A stretch of DNA of 64,000 nucleotides from Punica granatum (GCF_007655135.1 NC_045128.1:41615885-41679884); one strand, 5' to 3'; shown: positions 44,401-57,756, numbered from the stretch's first letter. The notes: generated by a model not told the origin, from the sequence alone. A program made the numbers and translations.

Positions 44401-45874
44401 TGTGAGATGCAACAACCATATATAAAATGCTATGTTAGATTCTCGGGTCAACTACAAATGGAGAGTCAAGATTGCATGTCAATTATTCAAAATTAAGACC
44501 GACGAAGAGGGGCGAAATCCTAAGAACTAGACATATGATCTAATAATGTAACTGTAGGGGCTCTAGTAGCAACAAACTGCATTTCATGCTTCTGATCTTC
44601 CATTATTTCCAGATGTCAGGCTTTTACAGCGACATAATTCTCTAATAATGATTGACAGGTGTGTAGGCGTAAAATCTTGACTGTAAGTGGTGAGTATCGG
44701 ACTCGGGGCTATATAGCGGCAGGGCCAATGGCTCCCTTTTATATATTTCCTTGTGGACATACCTTTCATGCTCAGTGCCTCATTGCCCACGTAACACGTT
44801 GTACCACTGAATCCCAGGTAGGCTGGAAGGGTACTTCTTCAAGTGTGATATGAGACCTTGAATTAATACTCGATCAGATTATCTCCACTAGCACTGCAAA
44901 TGTTAATACCTGTGGTGTTATATATCTGAGTTTGAACAAAAAATAAATTGGATGTTCTCCTGTGAATTGAAGTAAGATGTTCATGCTGTAAACCCGGTCC
45001 ACTTCTTCATCTCCATGTGGGAATTTCCCTAGGAGTAGAAAGACTTGTTGCCCTTCTATTGATGGAAAGAGGGCAGTATTTTAGGTGTCGAGCTTCTCTT
45101 TATTGTAGGGGTTCATTTTTCTGTCACAAAGATTTTGGTGAACTGGATGTCCTATCATACTGTAATGGAAATCAGCACACCAATTGTACTGCCAATGTTC
45201 TTCCTTAGCTCTGATGTGCTGTTCTCCTCATTGTCATCAAGTAATTGTGTTCGTTCTTGGAACCTCTAGCAGAAAAAAGTACCTTTTTCTGTCAAAACCA
45301 TTCTCATGCATCTATTCATATTCATATACATAGTCCCTCCTAAATGTAGTCCCAGAAGAGGATATTTCTGACAATCTTTTGGTTTCCAACTGTTTCAGGC
45401 AGAGTATATATTAGATTTACAGAAGCAACTTACTCTCTCGGGCAGTGAAGCTCGGAGAGATCAGAATGGCAGTCTTAATGAGGAATCAATGACAAGCACG
45501 GCTACAGCTGATAAGGTTGGTCTCTAGAGCTCCCCTATTATGCATTTGCCTACCTTGGAACAAGAATGATAAGATTAATGAATATTTTTTGCATGCTTTT
45601 TCTTCTTTCTGGTTGATAGCTTTTCATTCTTCAAACAGCATCCTTCCTGTTGTGGGGAGATCTTCCATTATATATTTAAGTGGTTATCGTTATTAATTTG
45701 CAGCTGAGATCACAGTTAGATGATGCCATTGCAAGCGAATGCCCGTTCTGTGGGGACCTTATGATCCGAGAGATCTCTCTGCCGTTTATTACCCCAGAAG
45801 AAGCAGTGCAGGTTACTTCATGGGAGATCAAACCACATCTCGCAAACCAAAGGAGCCTTTCTTTACCTGTGTGA
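38476..45874 (+). CDS. VPS18: Vacuolar protein sorting 18 (HOPS/CORVET core subunit)
   Basis: Twenty-three exons, whose phases all agree, encode 985 aa: 38476..38638, 38713..38925, 39419..39558, 39836..39931, 40006..40073, 40210..40311, 40462..40606, 40823..40966, 41064..41183, 41297..41353, 41488..41547, 41648..41755, 41894..42036, 42203..42281, 42402..42464, 42569..42699, 42988..43093, 43248..43436, 43545..43772, 43856..44011, 44659..44817, 45399..45515, 45704..45874. The N-terminal half is the Pep3/Vps18 beta-propeller (VFVDPGGSHCIATVTG), then a clathrin-repeat solenoid (CVHIYSMMSMHEEAVALAL), a coiled stretch and a C-terminal RING (CGVCRRK, FPCGHTFHAQC, CPFC). VPS18 tethers membranes before vacuole and endosome fusion; the Arabidopsis orthologue VCL1 is needed for vacuole formation. 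Intron 5 has a GC donor. Confidence 0.96.
40074..40209 (+). other. GC-AG intron in VPS18
   Basis: Exon 5 ends AAGGAG and the intron begins GCAAGTC, the strong consensus for GC donors. The acceptor is CTTATAG at 40209. Only this pairing keeps the frame Pro-Arg-Ser-Glu-Leu-His-Phe-Phe found in the family. Confidence 0.85.
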
Positions 45875-46851
45875 GATCGTCATGCGCACCGCCTTCTATG
45901 GAAATGCTGCCCTGGTTATAATCTGCATTTTGCTTGAGGAGCTTCTCATTTACTGCCTGACACAACTGCTCTAGGATCTCCATCATGCCAATTAACGAAT
46001 CGTTGTAACTGCTTCTTAAATCCAAATTATCTGCGAAGTAATTGTGATCTGCCTATTAAATCTTCTCTCTTGCTGGAGTGGTGAAAGCAGTTTTGAGATT
46101 TGGAGCTTTGACCTTGTATCATCCATTCAGCAACGATATACTCCATTCTTACTAAAAAATCGACCTCAACCTTGTATGAGATTCAGATTTTGTTTGCGGG
46201 AGATGCCCTTCAAGTATAGTCTGTTTTACAAATAAATATATAAATAATCACTGTGCATGTTTGCTGTCCGGCTCGATTCTTGTATTTGGAGCTGTTTATT
46301 GTTCTACGGATAGTTCGGTGATATCAAGTGATGCCTGTTCCAAATGTTCTTTGCACTATTTGACGCATAAGCTTTTTTTTCCGGTTGATGATTAGAATGC
46401 GAAAAGGCGGTATCTTCTAATCAGAAACGATATCAAGACGCACCAAAAATGAATCAATCGAGTCATATTACACCAACAATGCGACTCTTTTTTGCTCTAG
46501 GGACTTTCATAAGACTAAAAATCAAATCACGGCAAGCAGCCGGCAATTATACAAATGGGTAAATTATACAAATGTACTCCGGAGGAGGATAGAGTGACCC
46601 AAAGGCTAAAGAGAGGTAGGAATGACCTAAGATGATGTTCGAATATGAAGGATTGTAAAAGAAACGAGATGGAATCACGGCATTGTATCATTGGATTTGA
46701 GATAGTGATTTCATTCCGATATCTTCCCATTCCTTGGTACTAAACATGGCTTGAGCTTCCCTCTGCAAATTATCAGCGAGCCTTCAGTTATAATTTTCAT
46801 TTGCTAGCTGTCTGTGAAGACCGACCTCGAGTGGAACCCCTCGACCCTCGT

Positions 46852-48784
46852 CTATAGGGCGACGGACATGCATTTCTTTGCAAAGAGATTGAAGTACAGT
46901 AAGTTGAGCAAACCCACAGCAGCAATTATGTAATAGTAGTAGTCTAGCCGCCCAGCATTCAGGTCGCGCCCCCCGACCCATGGCGTTCTTCCGTTCTTTT
47001 CAGTCAGGCCATGGACAAGGCTCACGATGGAAGATGTGAGGTAGCTCGCGATGGACATGGAGAAGAAGTACACAGCACCGCCCACAGTCCTCAGGCCCTC
47101 GGGGACATGCGACGTAAGCAGCTCCATCACCGCAATTGCAGCAAATGCCTCAACCAAACCCGACAACGCGAACTGTGGGAGGAGGAATGCCATGCTCATA
47201 GGAGAGATGAAGGAACCACTTCTTAATGCCATGTCCCGGCGTCTCTTCTCAACGATTCCCGCAACGATCATGGCGGCAATCGAGGTTATGATGCCTAAGT
47301 TCATCCTCTGTTGTATTGTGAGTCTCTTGCACCTCTTGCCTTGGAGCTTTCTTGATATGTATGGGGCGACAGTCTCGTAGAGGAAGATCCAGAATGAAAG
47401 GACAATCATGCTCGTGAGGCCTGCCCAGCCTGGTGGAATCTTGAAGTTTCGCCCGGCTGCCTGGTTCGACTGGATTGCTTGGAGGATGCCATTCACAGTC
47501 TGCTGGTCCATAACAAGGAAGCAAGCGATCCCCGAGGCCCACACTGGCGCAATTGAAACCAGGCACTTAAACTGCTCAACTTGCTGCACACTACAGAGCT
47601 TCCATCTTTTTGCTGGAAGGCCCTGTGCGTTCAGCTCGCTTGGGTCGGTGATTAAGCAACTCTTGTCAAGGAACCGGAACCGTTCTGTGTGATGGAGCTT
47701 TGTCACTGGCGGATCTGATTCGGGCAATGGAGGGTCATAGAAGGATGGACTCGTGCCTGAGTCACCCCTGCCCCTCATACGTGACTTCCTTACAGCTGCC
47801 ACGATCACCTTAGCCAGGTCCGAGTATACGCTTCCTTGAGGCTTCATCATCACATACGTGGGGAGGCCAATCACGAAGATCACGACCGAAAGGGCTAAGC
47901 AGCCAGCAGGAATCGCGAGGCCAACGACCCAGCTGACTTTGGTCTGAATGTAGACTACAACCGATAGCGCCAGGATGAGAGTAGCAGTGAAGGAGAGATA
48001 CCACCAGTTGAAGAAGCTTTGCAGGTTCTTTCTGCCTTTCTCAGTCCCGACCTGGAACTGGTCAGCTCCAAAAGCGATGCAGCAGGGTCTAATGCAACCA
48101 GCTCCAATGGCTAAGAACCCGAGGGCCACGAAGAGGAAACTCAGATGGCCAGCGGCAGGCTCTGGACAGTCCAATTTAGGCTGTAAAGGATCACAGGCTG
48201 CGGGTCTCAGCTGAGGAATTCCTGCTGTTAGGGCCATCATCGACATCCCCTGTCAAACCAAAAAAGGTAGACATGAAACCTGTGCTATTTCCCATGGCTA
48301 TCGGTTTTACAAAAGCGGTCGTAGGAAGTAAAAAGCTCACCACAAAGGATGCAGAGCAGCCCAGAAGGAGAGTCTTGAAGCGGCCCAAGTACTTCTCGGC
48401 AATGAAAGCCCCGAACAGCGGCAAGATGTTGCATGAACCGCCCCATATGCTCACTACATTGATCAAGAACACCCCATACATGTTGTACTTTATCTTCAGG
48501 TACACCGACAGATTCATTATCAAGCCCATTGACGCCAGCCTCTCGAACGACTCATTTCCTGTAACAAATAAACCCGACAACCAAATCAGACATAACTCCA
48601 ACGTGATCATCTGCACGACAAGATTTACAAATTTGAAGAAACATTGATCGAGACTCGAAATGTTGCAGCTCGATGATCTCATCTTACCGATGATGAAAAA
48701 GACGGCCCTCCATCCTCCCCGAGGCCGGGAAGGAGTGGAGGAAGAGATTTCATTTTCCAAGTCGGCCTCTTCCTCGGCAGACAT
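46852..48784 (-). CDS. NRT1/PTR family (NPF) proton-coupled transporter
   Basis: Three exons on the minus strand, 48784..48688, 48558..48341 and 48249..46852, encode 570 aa, the usual NPF length. The first membrane helix carries the ExxER motif (ESFER) needed for proton coupling, and further helices include FLFVALGFLAIGAGCIRPC with the family signature FGADQF and a long hydrophilic loop in the middle (KSRMRGRGDSGTSPSFYD). Later helices include SMAFLLPQFALSGLVEAFA. NPF proteins carry nitrate, peptides, glucosinolates or hormones across membranes; substrate cannot be read from sequence. The residues resemble the NPF2 group most, which I hold as tentative. The start was chosen because MSAEEEADLENE is the only ATG before GGWRAVFFIIG. 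Confidence 0.92.
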
Positions 48785-49464
48785 GGATTCTCCTTGTCTG
48801 CTCCGTCCTCCCCTGCCTCACCCGAGAGAGATCCTTTCTCCTCATTTTAGGGACCTCCTATTAATAAGCATCGACCACGGAAAGTTGTTCCATTACGGTA
48901 GAAACTAAAACAAATCCTTAAACTTCCCTCTTTCTAATTTAGGCAAAGTTCAAGTTTAAATTCATGCAGTCCCGGGAGTACCGCATCCCCCTAGACTTCC
49001 TGTCCTATGAACGGCTCTGGTTTGGCCCCAATGAGACAGTCTCCCAGTTCAGTCAAAGCTTCCACTGCGTTCGACCTGAACCCACGGCTATGGCGAAACA
49101 AACTCAAACAGCAATCCCTCCCCTCCAAACCCAACAAGAAGTACAGAAAAATTATGCGTTCTTCGCATCCGCCTCGTTGAATATTGGGAAGATTTTCACT
49201 CAGAATCCGTTCATGGCTATGCCAGTTTCAAGTTTCAACTCTTTTAATTTCAGTCATGAAATGCTCCTGCTACATACCGAAGCTCAATTTTTGCATTAAT
49301 CTGATCCGGACCATGGCCTTTCTGTTTAAGCTCGGCTTGAGGATTTATCGATTACTTCCGAACACAGATGGAGAGAAGATGAGAATCCAATTTGAACCTC
49401 TGCAAATTGTCCCTTCTTTTTTTTTCCCGATTTCCATTTCCATAACATATATAATTTACAGTAA

Positions 49465-49503
<39 letters not shown>

Positions 49504-49645
49504 ACCTTTCTCCTATTCAAGTCAACAAATGGCGCTCCGGGTCGTTCCTATCTTCCACCCGAAGGCTCCAGCGAGCGACGATCTTTAAGGTTCTGCTGGC
49601 TTTCCAACCAAAAGGATTCATGTACGGCTATGCGACTCACCGATC
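48785..49645. other. Intergenic region with (TC)n microsatellite
   Basis: No gene recognised. It holds the upstream DNA of the NPF gene and the 3' end of the wound-induced gene. About 17 TC units lie at 49469-49502. Confidence 0.6.
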
Positions 49646-49927
49646 TCAGCTCTGACCCCAGCAGTTCAAGTACATGACGTTCCTCAGCGACTCGTCGGTC
49701 TGTCTCCTTCCGTCGTCGCCGTCACGATGGCCAGCCACGTTCCCGTCGAGCTTCGATCCGACCATTCCAGCCAGCGGCCGGAGATCGGCCGACTCTCCGC
49801 CGGAGAGGAACATCCTCTTGGTCGACTGGAGCGATTTCAGGCCGGACTTCAACCTGACGCCCTGGTCTGAGTGGCCTTGCACCGCCGCGACTCCGACGGC
49901 CATCCAAGCTCTGTTAAGGCAGCTCAT
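49646..49927 (-). CDS. DUF3774 wound-induced protein, divergent member
   Basis: Single exon, 93 aa. The N-terminus MSCLNRAWMAVGVAAVQGHSD is a divergent form of the [16 protein letters not shown] block of wound-induced proteins, and the C-terminus ESLRNVMYLNCWGQS is the diagnostic family tail. The middle is longer in Asp/Gly/Arg than in the other members here. The family is induced by wounding and some members act as secreted immune peptides. It lies 8 kb from the main cluster and has the same strand. Confidence 0.85.
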   Translation of the reverse strand: MSCLNRAWMAVGVAAVQGHSDQGVRLKSGLKSLQSTKRMFLSGGESADLRPLAGMVGSKLDGNVAGHRDGDDGRRQTDESLRNVMYLNCWGQS

Positions 49928-50760
49928 TCTTTCTTCTATCTATGCCAAATTCTTCGTTCGATTTACGGCTCGAGAGAATGATCTAATTCGATTCTTGTTC
50001 AGTGTCCGCGTTTGCTTTGGAGAGGTGTACCGTAGGGAGAACATATTTATACACCGGAAAGTGGGGAACCATAAGCGGTTTTTGAGAAACCGGAAACAGG
50101 AGTGGTTTTAGGTGGGCCCACGTGGTTTTGGTGCTATCCTAAGTTACCAATAATTCCCGCTACTGTCCAAAACGCAATTTATCGCGATAAGTTCGTGATA
50201 TAATAATGCTCGCGATCGAAGTCCTCCTCAAATGGAGTGAATTTATCGCGATAAATGACAAATTACCGGGGGAATCTGGGAGCAGTGGGAGTGGGGACAG
50301 GTGGCGACCTTATCCGAAAGGACACGGTACGACTCATCCTCTCCTGAATGGTGAGAGCCCTCCATGTATACCAACTCCGTGTACACCTATAACTTTCTGG
50401 TGGGTCCTACTCCTGTCTTTTCAGTCCTACGAGCGGGCCCCACCATCGTTTGATCCTTGGCCCTTTTTCTTTTTCTTTTTGCTTTTGACAGTTCCTTCGC
50501 ATTTATCTATCTATAATATATAATAGCGAAAATAAAGAATAGGTTTAATGATGTTACGCCTATTTCATTTTAACATTGATAAGGTAATGTCAGGCGTCAA
50601 ATTTTCAGCTTTCTATTTACTTAAATTACACTAATTTTTTCTGCCGCTTTTAATGCATAAGTAAATAAATTGATCTATGGAGATAATATATTCATATCAA
50701 TTCAATTGACAAAAAATATTTCCATCTTTTAATTTTCGATTTAACAAGTAAAATTATGTT

Positions 50761-51342
50761 GAGGAAAAAGCATATTGTCCATCGACCTTGAAGACTAGGC
50801 GAGTTTTACCCTCTAACTTCTAAAAGGTTATACTTTACCCCCCGACCTCTATAAGAAATAAGCACTTTGCCCTCCAGTCAAGTTATGGCCAAAATTATTT
50901 ATGATAATAAAAAAAATGTAATAAGTATTAAATTAAATTTAGAAAAAGGAAAAAAAAAAGAGAGAAATAAACTTTCGATCGCGGTTGGCGGAGCCCTCAC
51001 TGACCACCCCACCCCCTTCGTCGACCCTCCGACGACATTGACCGAAGGGGTGGAGTGGCCGGTAAGGGCTCCGCTATCCCTTAATTTTGGGTCAGGATCC
51101 ACAAAACTGGGGGTGGAGGAGCCCCTACCAACCACCCCACCCGTCGATCGAAAGTTTGATTTTTTTTAAATATTTAATAATAATATTATTATTTAATTTA
51201 TAAAAAAAAATAAATCGGAATTTGATCGGAATAGTAAAGTGCTTATTTTTTGTATAGAGGTTGGAAAGTTAAGTACAATTTTTTAAAAGTTGGGGGCAAA
51301 AGTTGTTCGCCCTCTAAGGTATGGGGAAAATGTTTTTTTCTC
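50761..51342. mobile_element. Mutator-like MITE with 9-bp target duplication
   Basis: A 582-bp element whose ends form an imperfect inverted repeat of about 110 bp: left starts GAGGAAAAAGCATATTGTCC, right (reverse complement) GAGAAAAAAACATTTTCCCC, with CCTCTATA..AATAAGCACTTT shared further in. It is flanked by AATTATGTT at 50752-50760 and again at 51343-51351, a 9-bp target duplication as Mutator-like elements make. An inner inverted pair (AAACTTTCGATC and GATCGAAAGTTT) bounds a GC-rich core at about 50969-51158. No transposase is coded. Confidence 0.8.
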
Positions 51343-51351
51343 AATTATGTT

Positions 51352-54005
51352 TACTAGATATGTAGGAACTTTTAAAGTTTCCATGTCAATATTAAATACA
51401 GTTAAAAATAAAAAAACATAATGAGTTGATTTAACGGTTCATACACTTTAATAATAAATATATCTTTTAAAATTTAATTTTTCAATTTTCAATTCTACAA
51501 ATGCTTTATTATATTCTTGAAATTGTAATAGGATTTTCTAGTTTAAAAAGGATATAAAAATATATTTTTTTAAATTTTTTTGCACAAGTAATTACTTACA
51601 TAATTATAATTATAATTGGGTTTGAAATATTAAAAAATTATCACAAGTTCTATGTTAATAATAAATATATATAATAATGATAACATTGTCATGGAAGGAC
51701 AAATAATAATAAACGTTGCTATGAAAGGACAAAACAGAGAAATAAAAGAGTTAAAAAGGGCCTGTTCGGGCGGCTTCTTCTCCTTTGAAGTTATTTCGTA
51801 ATTCGAGCAATTCATCCTTATTTGTTTTAAATCCATAATTTTCATTTTTCTTAAATATCAGGTAATTGTTGTCATTATTTTTTATTGGCTACTCTTTAAG
51901 TGTGGCCCATCGAAGCCCAATGGGATGATGGTGTATGGACATTGGACGGATCCAAGCTTTTCTTTTTGCCCTTTTTTTTTTCTTTTTTCTTTTCCAGTAC
52001 AAGTATTTTTCTGTTTGTGTTTAAGTCTTTACATTAGCATCCCGATTGATTTCGCAATCAAATTTTTAAAATTTTAACTCTAATTTTAACTCTATTCACT
52101 ACACAATAAAAATTACCACCACAATTATTATTATTTTCTTTTTCTTTAATTTTTTTAACAATTCAATTTAATTTTTAATACTAAGTTCTCTTAACTTAAC
52201 TATCCATTACTTTTTTTATAATTCAACAATACAATCATTACTCTCTCTCAACTATTTATTACTTTTTCATAATTTTTCTCATAATTCAATAATAAAATAA
52301 TTACAATCCAATTAAAATCAAAATATAATTTTATTTAACTCTGAAATTAAAATTACCGTAGAAGTCCTCAAATATGTACTATTATAAAAGGAGAAATAAT
52401 TTTTTGCGTAACTTTTACTTTCCCTATCAATTAGAGTCATTCATTCAAGCTTAAAATAATAAATAAATTAGGAAAATTACCCACTCAATATCACATTCCC
52501 CACTTTTTCTCTCCCTAATCCATTCTCTTATCTCCTCTTCTGGGCTTAAACGTCACTTGGTTTTTTCAAATAAATACTAGAGAAATTTATTTATTGTTTA
52601 CATTTATACCGCTTAATTATTCTTTCAATGTCTCTTTGACATCTCTCACATTAAGTTTCTTTTCTCCCTCCTCTCTCTCTCTCTCATAACTTAAGTGACA
52701 CCATAAAATCACATTTATTTATTTTTCATAATCCTTTTTATATTATTTGCAATGAAATTGATATATAAAAATTCGCGTGCAGCATATGCATAAATCGACA
52801 ACTCAAAAAATAAAAAATAATTTGTGTAAATTTTACCTAGGTGGTTACGATTTTCAATATGAAATTATTTTTGATTTCGCGCGTAAGGCAGATCATACTC
52901 TAGTATTATTATAATTCTATCATCTGCATTATATTGAAATTAAAATTATCTAATTAATTACAATGACATATATCATAACTTTTTTTAAAATTCGTAGTTG
53001 AATATTAATTTCATGCATTATCACTATAATCGAGTAAAAATTGTACCTTTTTGATTTCGCACATAGCGCAGGAGTCTAGTATATATATGTATTATATGTG
53101 TAAAGACGCTTATTTTATAGCTTTCATCTCAAATTGATTTGGATAAGCTCAAGAAATGTTATGAATTTTTCTATTTGAAAAAGAACATATTATATACATG
53201 AAGTCGCTTTCATATCTATTAGAGCATATCTTTCCTAATATTAAGAATCTACAAGATGTGACTGAATTGCAAAAGTAAATAGAATGAATAGTCATTGTGA
53301 AACTAGAAGTTGTCATCTCAGGTACTATTAATTATACATAAATTTAATATGTTTCTTTGTATAAATTAACACACAACCCAATCTCATTTATTTATAATTA
53401 CTATATTAGCCTCTGCGTCATTGTCTTTATCTCGTTCTAAGTTCCACTTGCCAAGTTTTAAAAATAGGGAAAAGTGGAATCATATCTACAGCAGTATCTC
53501 CTCTCCACCAGGAAAGAGCGCTAATTAATAATTTCGTTGCAATGGTTAATTGTTTTCTAGATCACTTATCGTTTTTCTTTTATTTGTTAATGACTAATAA
53601 TTAATAACCATTATTGCTCCAACTCTGCCAATATAATAATTCGTGACTTTTAACAGACCCACAATCTCTTTATTTAGAAATATATACATATAGATTATAA
53701 AAGAATAAGGATAAAGACAATCTGGAAGTCATGATCTGAAAAGGACAGACAACTTAATAACCTTAGTTTTAGCTAGCTTTCTGTTACTTTCCAACTACGC
53801 TCGTGTGAATAATTCATCTTATTGCTTCAGAACTGTTACCGCCAAAACTATAAATTTTGTCTGATCAAATCTGATACGTCCAAGTAACACGACGCGCTCA
53901 TGGTATCAGTTCACTCGTGTTAATTACAGCGAACATTACCGTGACAATTCTGTTGGTGGATAAATAAGACAGTATATAACTTTGTAGGAGCTGAGGAATA
54001 GCTGT
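51352..54005. other. Long AT-rich gene-free region
   Basis: About 2.7 kb of AT-rich sequence with no protein-like frame. Two similar short motifs, GATTTCGCGCGTAAGGCA at about 52875 and GATTTCGCACATAGCGCAGG at about 53052, followed by CTAGTAT, look like ends of small non-autonomous repeats common in plant intergenic DNA, but no complete element could be drawn. Confidence 0.6.
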
Positions 54006-56099
54006 TTAGAGAACTGATCCGATGCCTTCGACTTGCTGTTGCGCTAGGTATCTTTCCCTCCGCTCTTTCTGCAAAGACACAGCAAGACACGATTAATCCA
54101 ATTCGGATGAGATACTAATGAATGCAGCTGATGGTGAGAAGAGCCTGACCCATTCATCTATCACGAGTCCTTCTGCAGCCACTCTGGGGCCCGTTGCTTC
54201 TGGGAGCTTCTTCCGGGACTCAAGCGCGGCATCCGCCTCAGCCAATTGCCGACTCAGTTTCTCCATAAACTTGTAACAAACAAAACCCAGCAGTTCTCTT
54301 GTCAGTGAAAGGAAACTAACAATCCACCAATTATTCTGTTTTGAGTTACTAGAGACCACGTATGTCGCAAAAGTAATATATTTACCTCACTTGGCTGTTC
54401 AGGGTCGAGGAAAACGACCCGCAGAATTTGCTCCACCGAAACCTGATCCTTTTGTTCATCAAACTGCAAAAACAATTTGTGATACATGCAAATGGTTTAG
54501 CATCCCATCGACAAACAACATGAAGGCAGGTGCAGTTGGAACTAGAAGGGAAGCAAACAAAGCAAATCATTTTTTCTCGATATGAAAAAATGATTCAGCC
54601 AGAACACCAGCAAAACTTACCATTTCAGGTATATATTCCATCTGACCATTCACTTTCAAGCTCACAATTTTGAACTTAACCCTGCTCTTCTGATGTTCAG
54701 GCTTCTCATCGTTCTCAGGGGGCTCCACAAACTTGAACACTGAAGCCAAGCCAAAGTGCAAAATAACAAGCCAACAACTTGGAAGGTTCAACATTTTTTA
54801 TCATATCAGAGATGTACCATGAAAAAGGATAAACTCGTTGAGTTTCATGAGTCAATGAGAAATGGAATGACTTAAAGAACAATTGACCAAATTACCTGTT
54901 GCGATGAGGCTTTCTCCAGGAGCAAGGACTTCACCTGGGGGTCTCATATAGCAACTTTTCGGTGCAGTCGTTTGGAACTGAAAGAATAAAATAGAAGTCT
55001 GCTCGGTAAAGTTGTCATTGTGCAATAAATTTATGGATACTAACTTTATGGAAGAGGATAATTGCACTATTACATAGTCAAGCAGACATTTTCAGGAGGA
55101 ACTCAAAGATCAGCAACACATAACGGAATAAGTGCTGTTTTGTTAACTGGTGATCATTTTCAGTTCCAAAGCAATGGAGTTTGATTCAGAAACTTCTAAC
55201 CGGTTTACATTGCATAAAATTTCCATCAACACATGTTCCATTGCCTTGCTCAAGAACCAAACTGGACATTCTAGAAAAAACAGCACCTACGACAAATTCA
55301 CCTACAGACTTTAAGAACAAGACAGAACATCTACAATAATTTCACAGTAAATATTGAGTGCTGCCCCTCACCACCCGAGAAAAGCTGTATCTATATTGTT
55401 GTGCTCCCTTATTAGTGTGACACAGTCGAGTTATCACAAGTGAAAAACGTAAGCAACGGGATCTTATATAGTGAAAGAAACATTTTCTCCTCACCTTGAA
55501 GGCCACATGAGACTTGGACACGTTTTTTATCTCTATGGCGCTCCTCACCTGCTTACCGGGCTCATCTGAAGAATTGAGGAAAAAGAGAACGAGATCAAAC
55601 AGATCAAGCTTGTGTTAATGGTATTCAGCTTGAATGACAACTACTTTGCTCAAGAATCACATCAACAGGCCAGTGGACTGCAACTCGCACCGTATTGAAA
55701 AAATAATCGAAAGATTAAATGTCTAAATCTTGGGCAATTCTTGAATTGAAGGGGAGGACAAATACAAATAGAAGATCACTGGACAGAGCTCTAGATCAAC
55801 TGAAAAGGAAACCTTTAGCTCAAAGGAGTTGGCAATCATGGGAATAGAGGCTTACATGGGAAGTAGAGCTTGTTAGGAGGATCAAGGCGGAGCCTTCTCG
55901 TGGTCGGAAGCAGAGACTTCGCCATGGCTGCAACCGAGTTTGCAGAATGACCCCCCGAACAAAGGTTGCTCGACATAAACGACGAAGTGGGAGCAGAAGC
56001 GGAGGAAGAAGCAGAAGCATTCGTCGGTAGCCAAAATGCCATCTTGCAGAGTGCCCACGACTTCTTGTCACCACCCGTCTTCTCACCGTCGACGGCCAT
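54006..56099 (-). CDS. Vesicle-associated (VAP/MSP-domain) protein, VAP4 type
   Basis: Seven exons on the minus strand: 56099..55856, 55565..55495, 54977..54896, 54739..54621, 54463..54386, 54269..54150, 54068..54006, with agreeing phases, encode 258 aa. Residues 1-75 are Ser/Ala-rich and variable. The MSP domain follows: LDPPNKLYFPYEPGKQVRSA, KNVSKSHVAFKFQTT, KSCYMRPPGEVLAPGE, FKFVEPPEN, then VVFLDPEQPSE. A short coiled segment (KLSRQLAEADAALESRKK) and EGLVIDEWKERRERYLAQQQ close the protein. There is no C-terminal membrane anchor, unlike VAP27. This is the VAP4-1/4-2 layout. MSP domains bind FFAT-type peptides on partner proteins at ER contact sites; the exact role of VAP4 proteins is less clear. 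Confidence 0.93.
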
Positions 56100-57756
56100 T
56101 GCTTGGCGGAGGAAATGCCTCAGAAATGAGAACCCCCTAGTCGGAAGCTCTCCTTTCAGGAAATGACAATCCTTTGATCAACAGATAAATGCTGGGTAGT
56201 GATGGATTGATAGCACAGCTTCGAGCTCTGTTAAAAATGGCGGTCGTTTAGTTCAATCTGGAATGTGGTCAAATGGGTCAACTGGCAATGTTGGGTTGTT
56301 GGGTTTAATTCCAGTAAAATTGGTCGGTGAAATTAAAGTACTTCATCTTATAAAAAATTCTGCACTTCTTCTCAAGAACAAGATTCTCCATTATCGTCAG
56401 GACCAATCATGGAATGTGCTGCTTCCTATATCTTCCAATTGGCAATCACACAATGCTTACCTTTTGATTTAAAGTCATCTCTGGCACTTGATAATTTCGA
56501 GCGATAGAAGACCGTTGTCTCGACGACTATCGTTTACGAAACAAGAATAGTGCTTGTGCAACTGCTTAACAGATCACAACTTTTTGTTGAAAAAGAATGA
56601 ATAAAGTTTGATTCAATTATACATCCTAAATGGAGCATGCCGAGAAATCATGATGCGTAATGAAGTTGGATTGGTGCTTTTGGGTTCGATGAAAGAAAAG
56701 GGACAGAAAAGTCTTCAGCATTTTGTAAAAATCAAGGGCCCTCCGACAATCTGCATGATCATCTTCTTTAATAAGAGAATCTGTGATATATTGCAAAGCA
56801 ATTAGGCTCAATCCATCATCATCCTTAACATGGTGCTCCAATCACTGTCTTTTCAGCAAAGATGCTTTTGTTTTGTCTTTCCATATTGCTTTTCCATAAT
56901 AGAATAATGCAAATGGATTATTAGGGAGTTACAATCACACCATGGGACCACCAACAGCAAAAACACACCGATGTATTATAATGAGCAAGAAACAGCACTT
57001 CATTCGAGCTTCGTTTACATTGATGACATGACAATGTATTGGTTTGGATGAGAGTCATTAAAAAAGAAGTCTTAGCACTATCAAATGAGTAATTAATGTA
57101 TGTTTCTGGTTGTTCTAGTGTAATTTGCGCTCTATTTTTGATCTTTTATGAGCGCCAGAAGGAAAAACAAATGCCATTTACCACATTGAACCAACCAGAC
57201 ACGAAAATTTTCCTTCTGTTTTCGGTTCTGCCCCGTCCCGACTCTGTTCTATTTCCCACTCTTAGGCTTGAACCAGATGGGTCTCCTCGAAGACATAGTA
57301 ACTTTCTCAAAGGAGAAACTTGGAGTGCTTAGTGAGTATTGTTCTGATTAACAAAGCGGAGACTCGGGTTTCTCCCATGCTCTGCCATTATTTGCATATG
57401 TTATATATACGTGCTTTGGGTGGTTTCTTATTCTGATTCAATTTCTCCTGGAAAACTTGGGAGTGCTTAGTGACTGAATGTCGTATTCTCTCTCGCATCC
57501 TGATTATATCAGTGAGACCGGATTTCATTTTATCTGTAGCTTGATCCCAGCAGGGACATAAATATAATTGAGCTATCAGCTACCAGCAATTCAATGAATT
57601 GTGAAGAACAGAGTCATTCAGCTGGATCACGAAATTGAATCAAAATCTTATCTTCTTTAATTAATGGAGCCAAAACCGAAGAACAGAAATTATAACCCAC
57701 AATCATGTACAATTGATTCGTGGTACTCTGCCAAGAACCAAGAATTAGTGGTCCAG
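56100..57756. other. Intergenic region, no gene recognised
   Basis: Contains upstream DNA of the VAP4-type gene and 3' DNA of the next wound-induced gene. Reading frames at 56608-56805 and 57096-57332 have no family resemblance. Confidence 0.55.

Noticed and set aside
46784..47692. Plus-strand frames of about 100 aa
   Set aside because: Antisense to the third exon of the NPF transporter.
49674..50111. 145-aa plus-strand frame
   Set aside because: Antisense to the wound-induced gene at 49646 and continuing into its upstream DNA; no family pattern.
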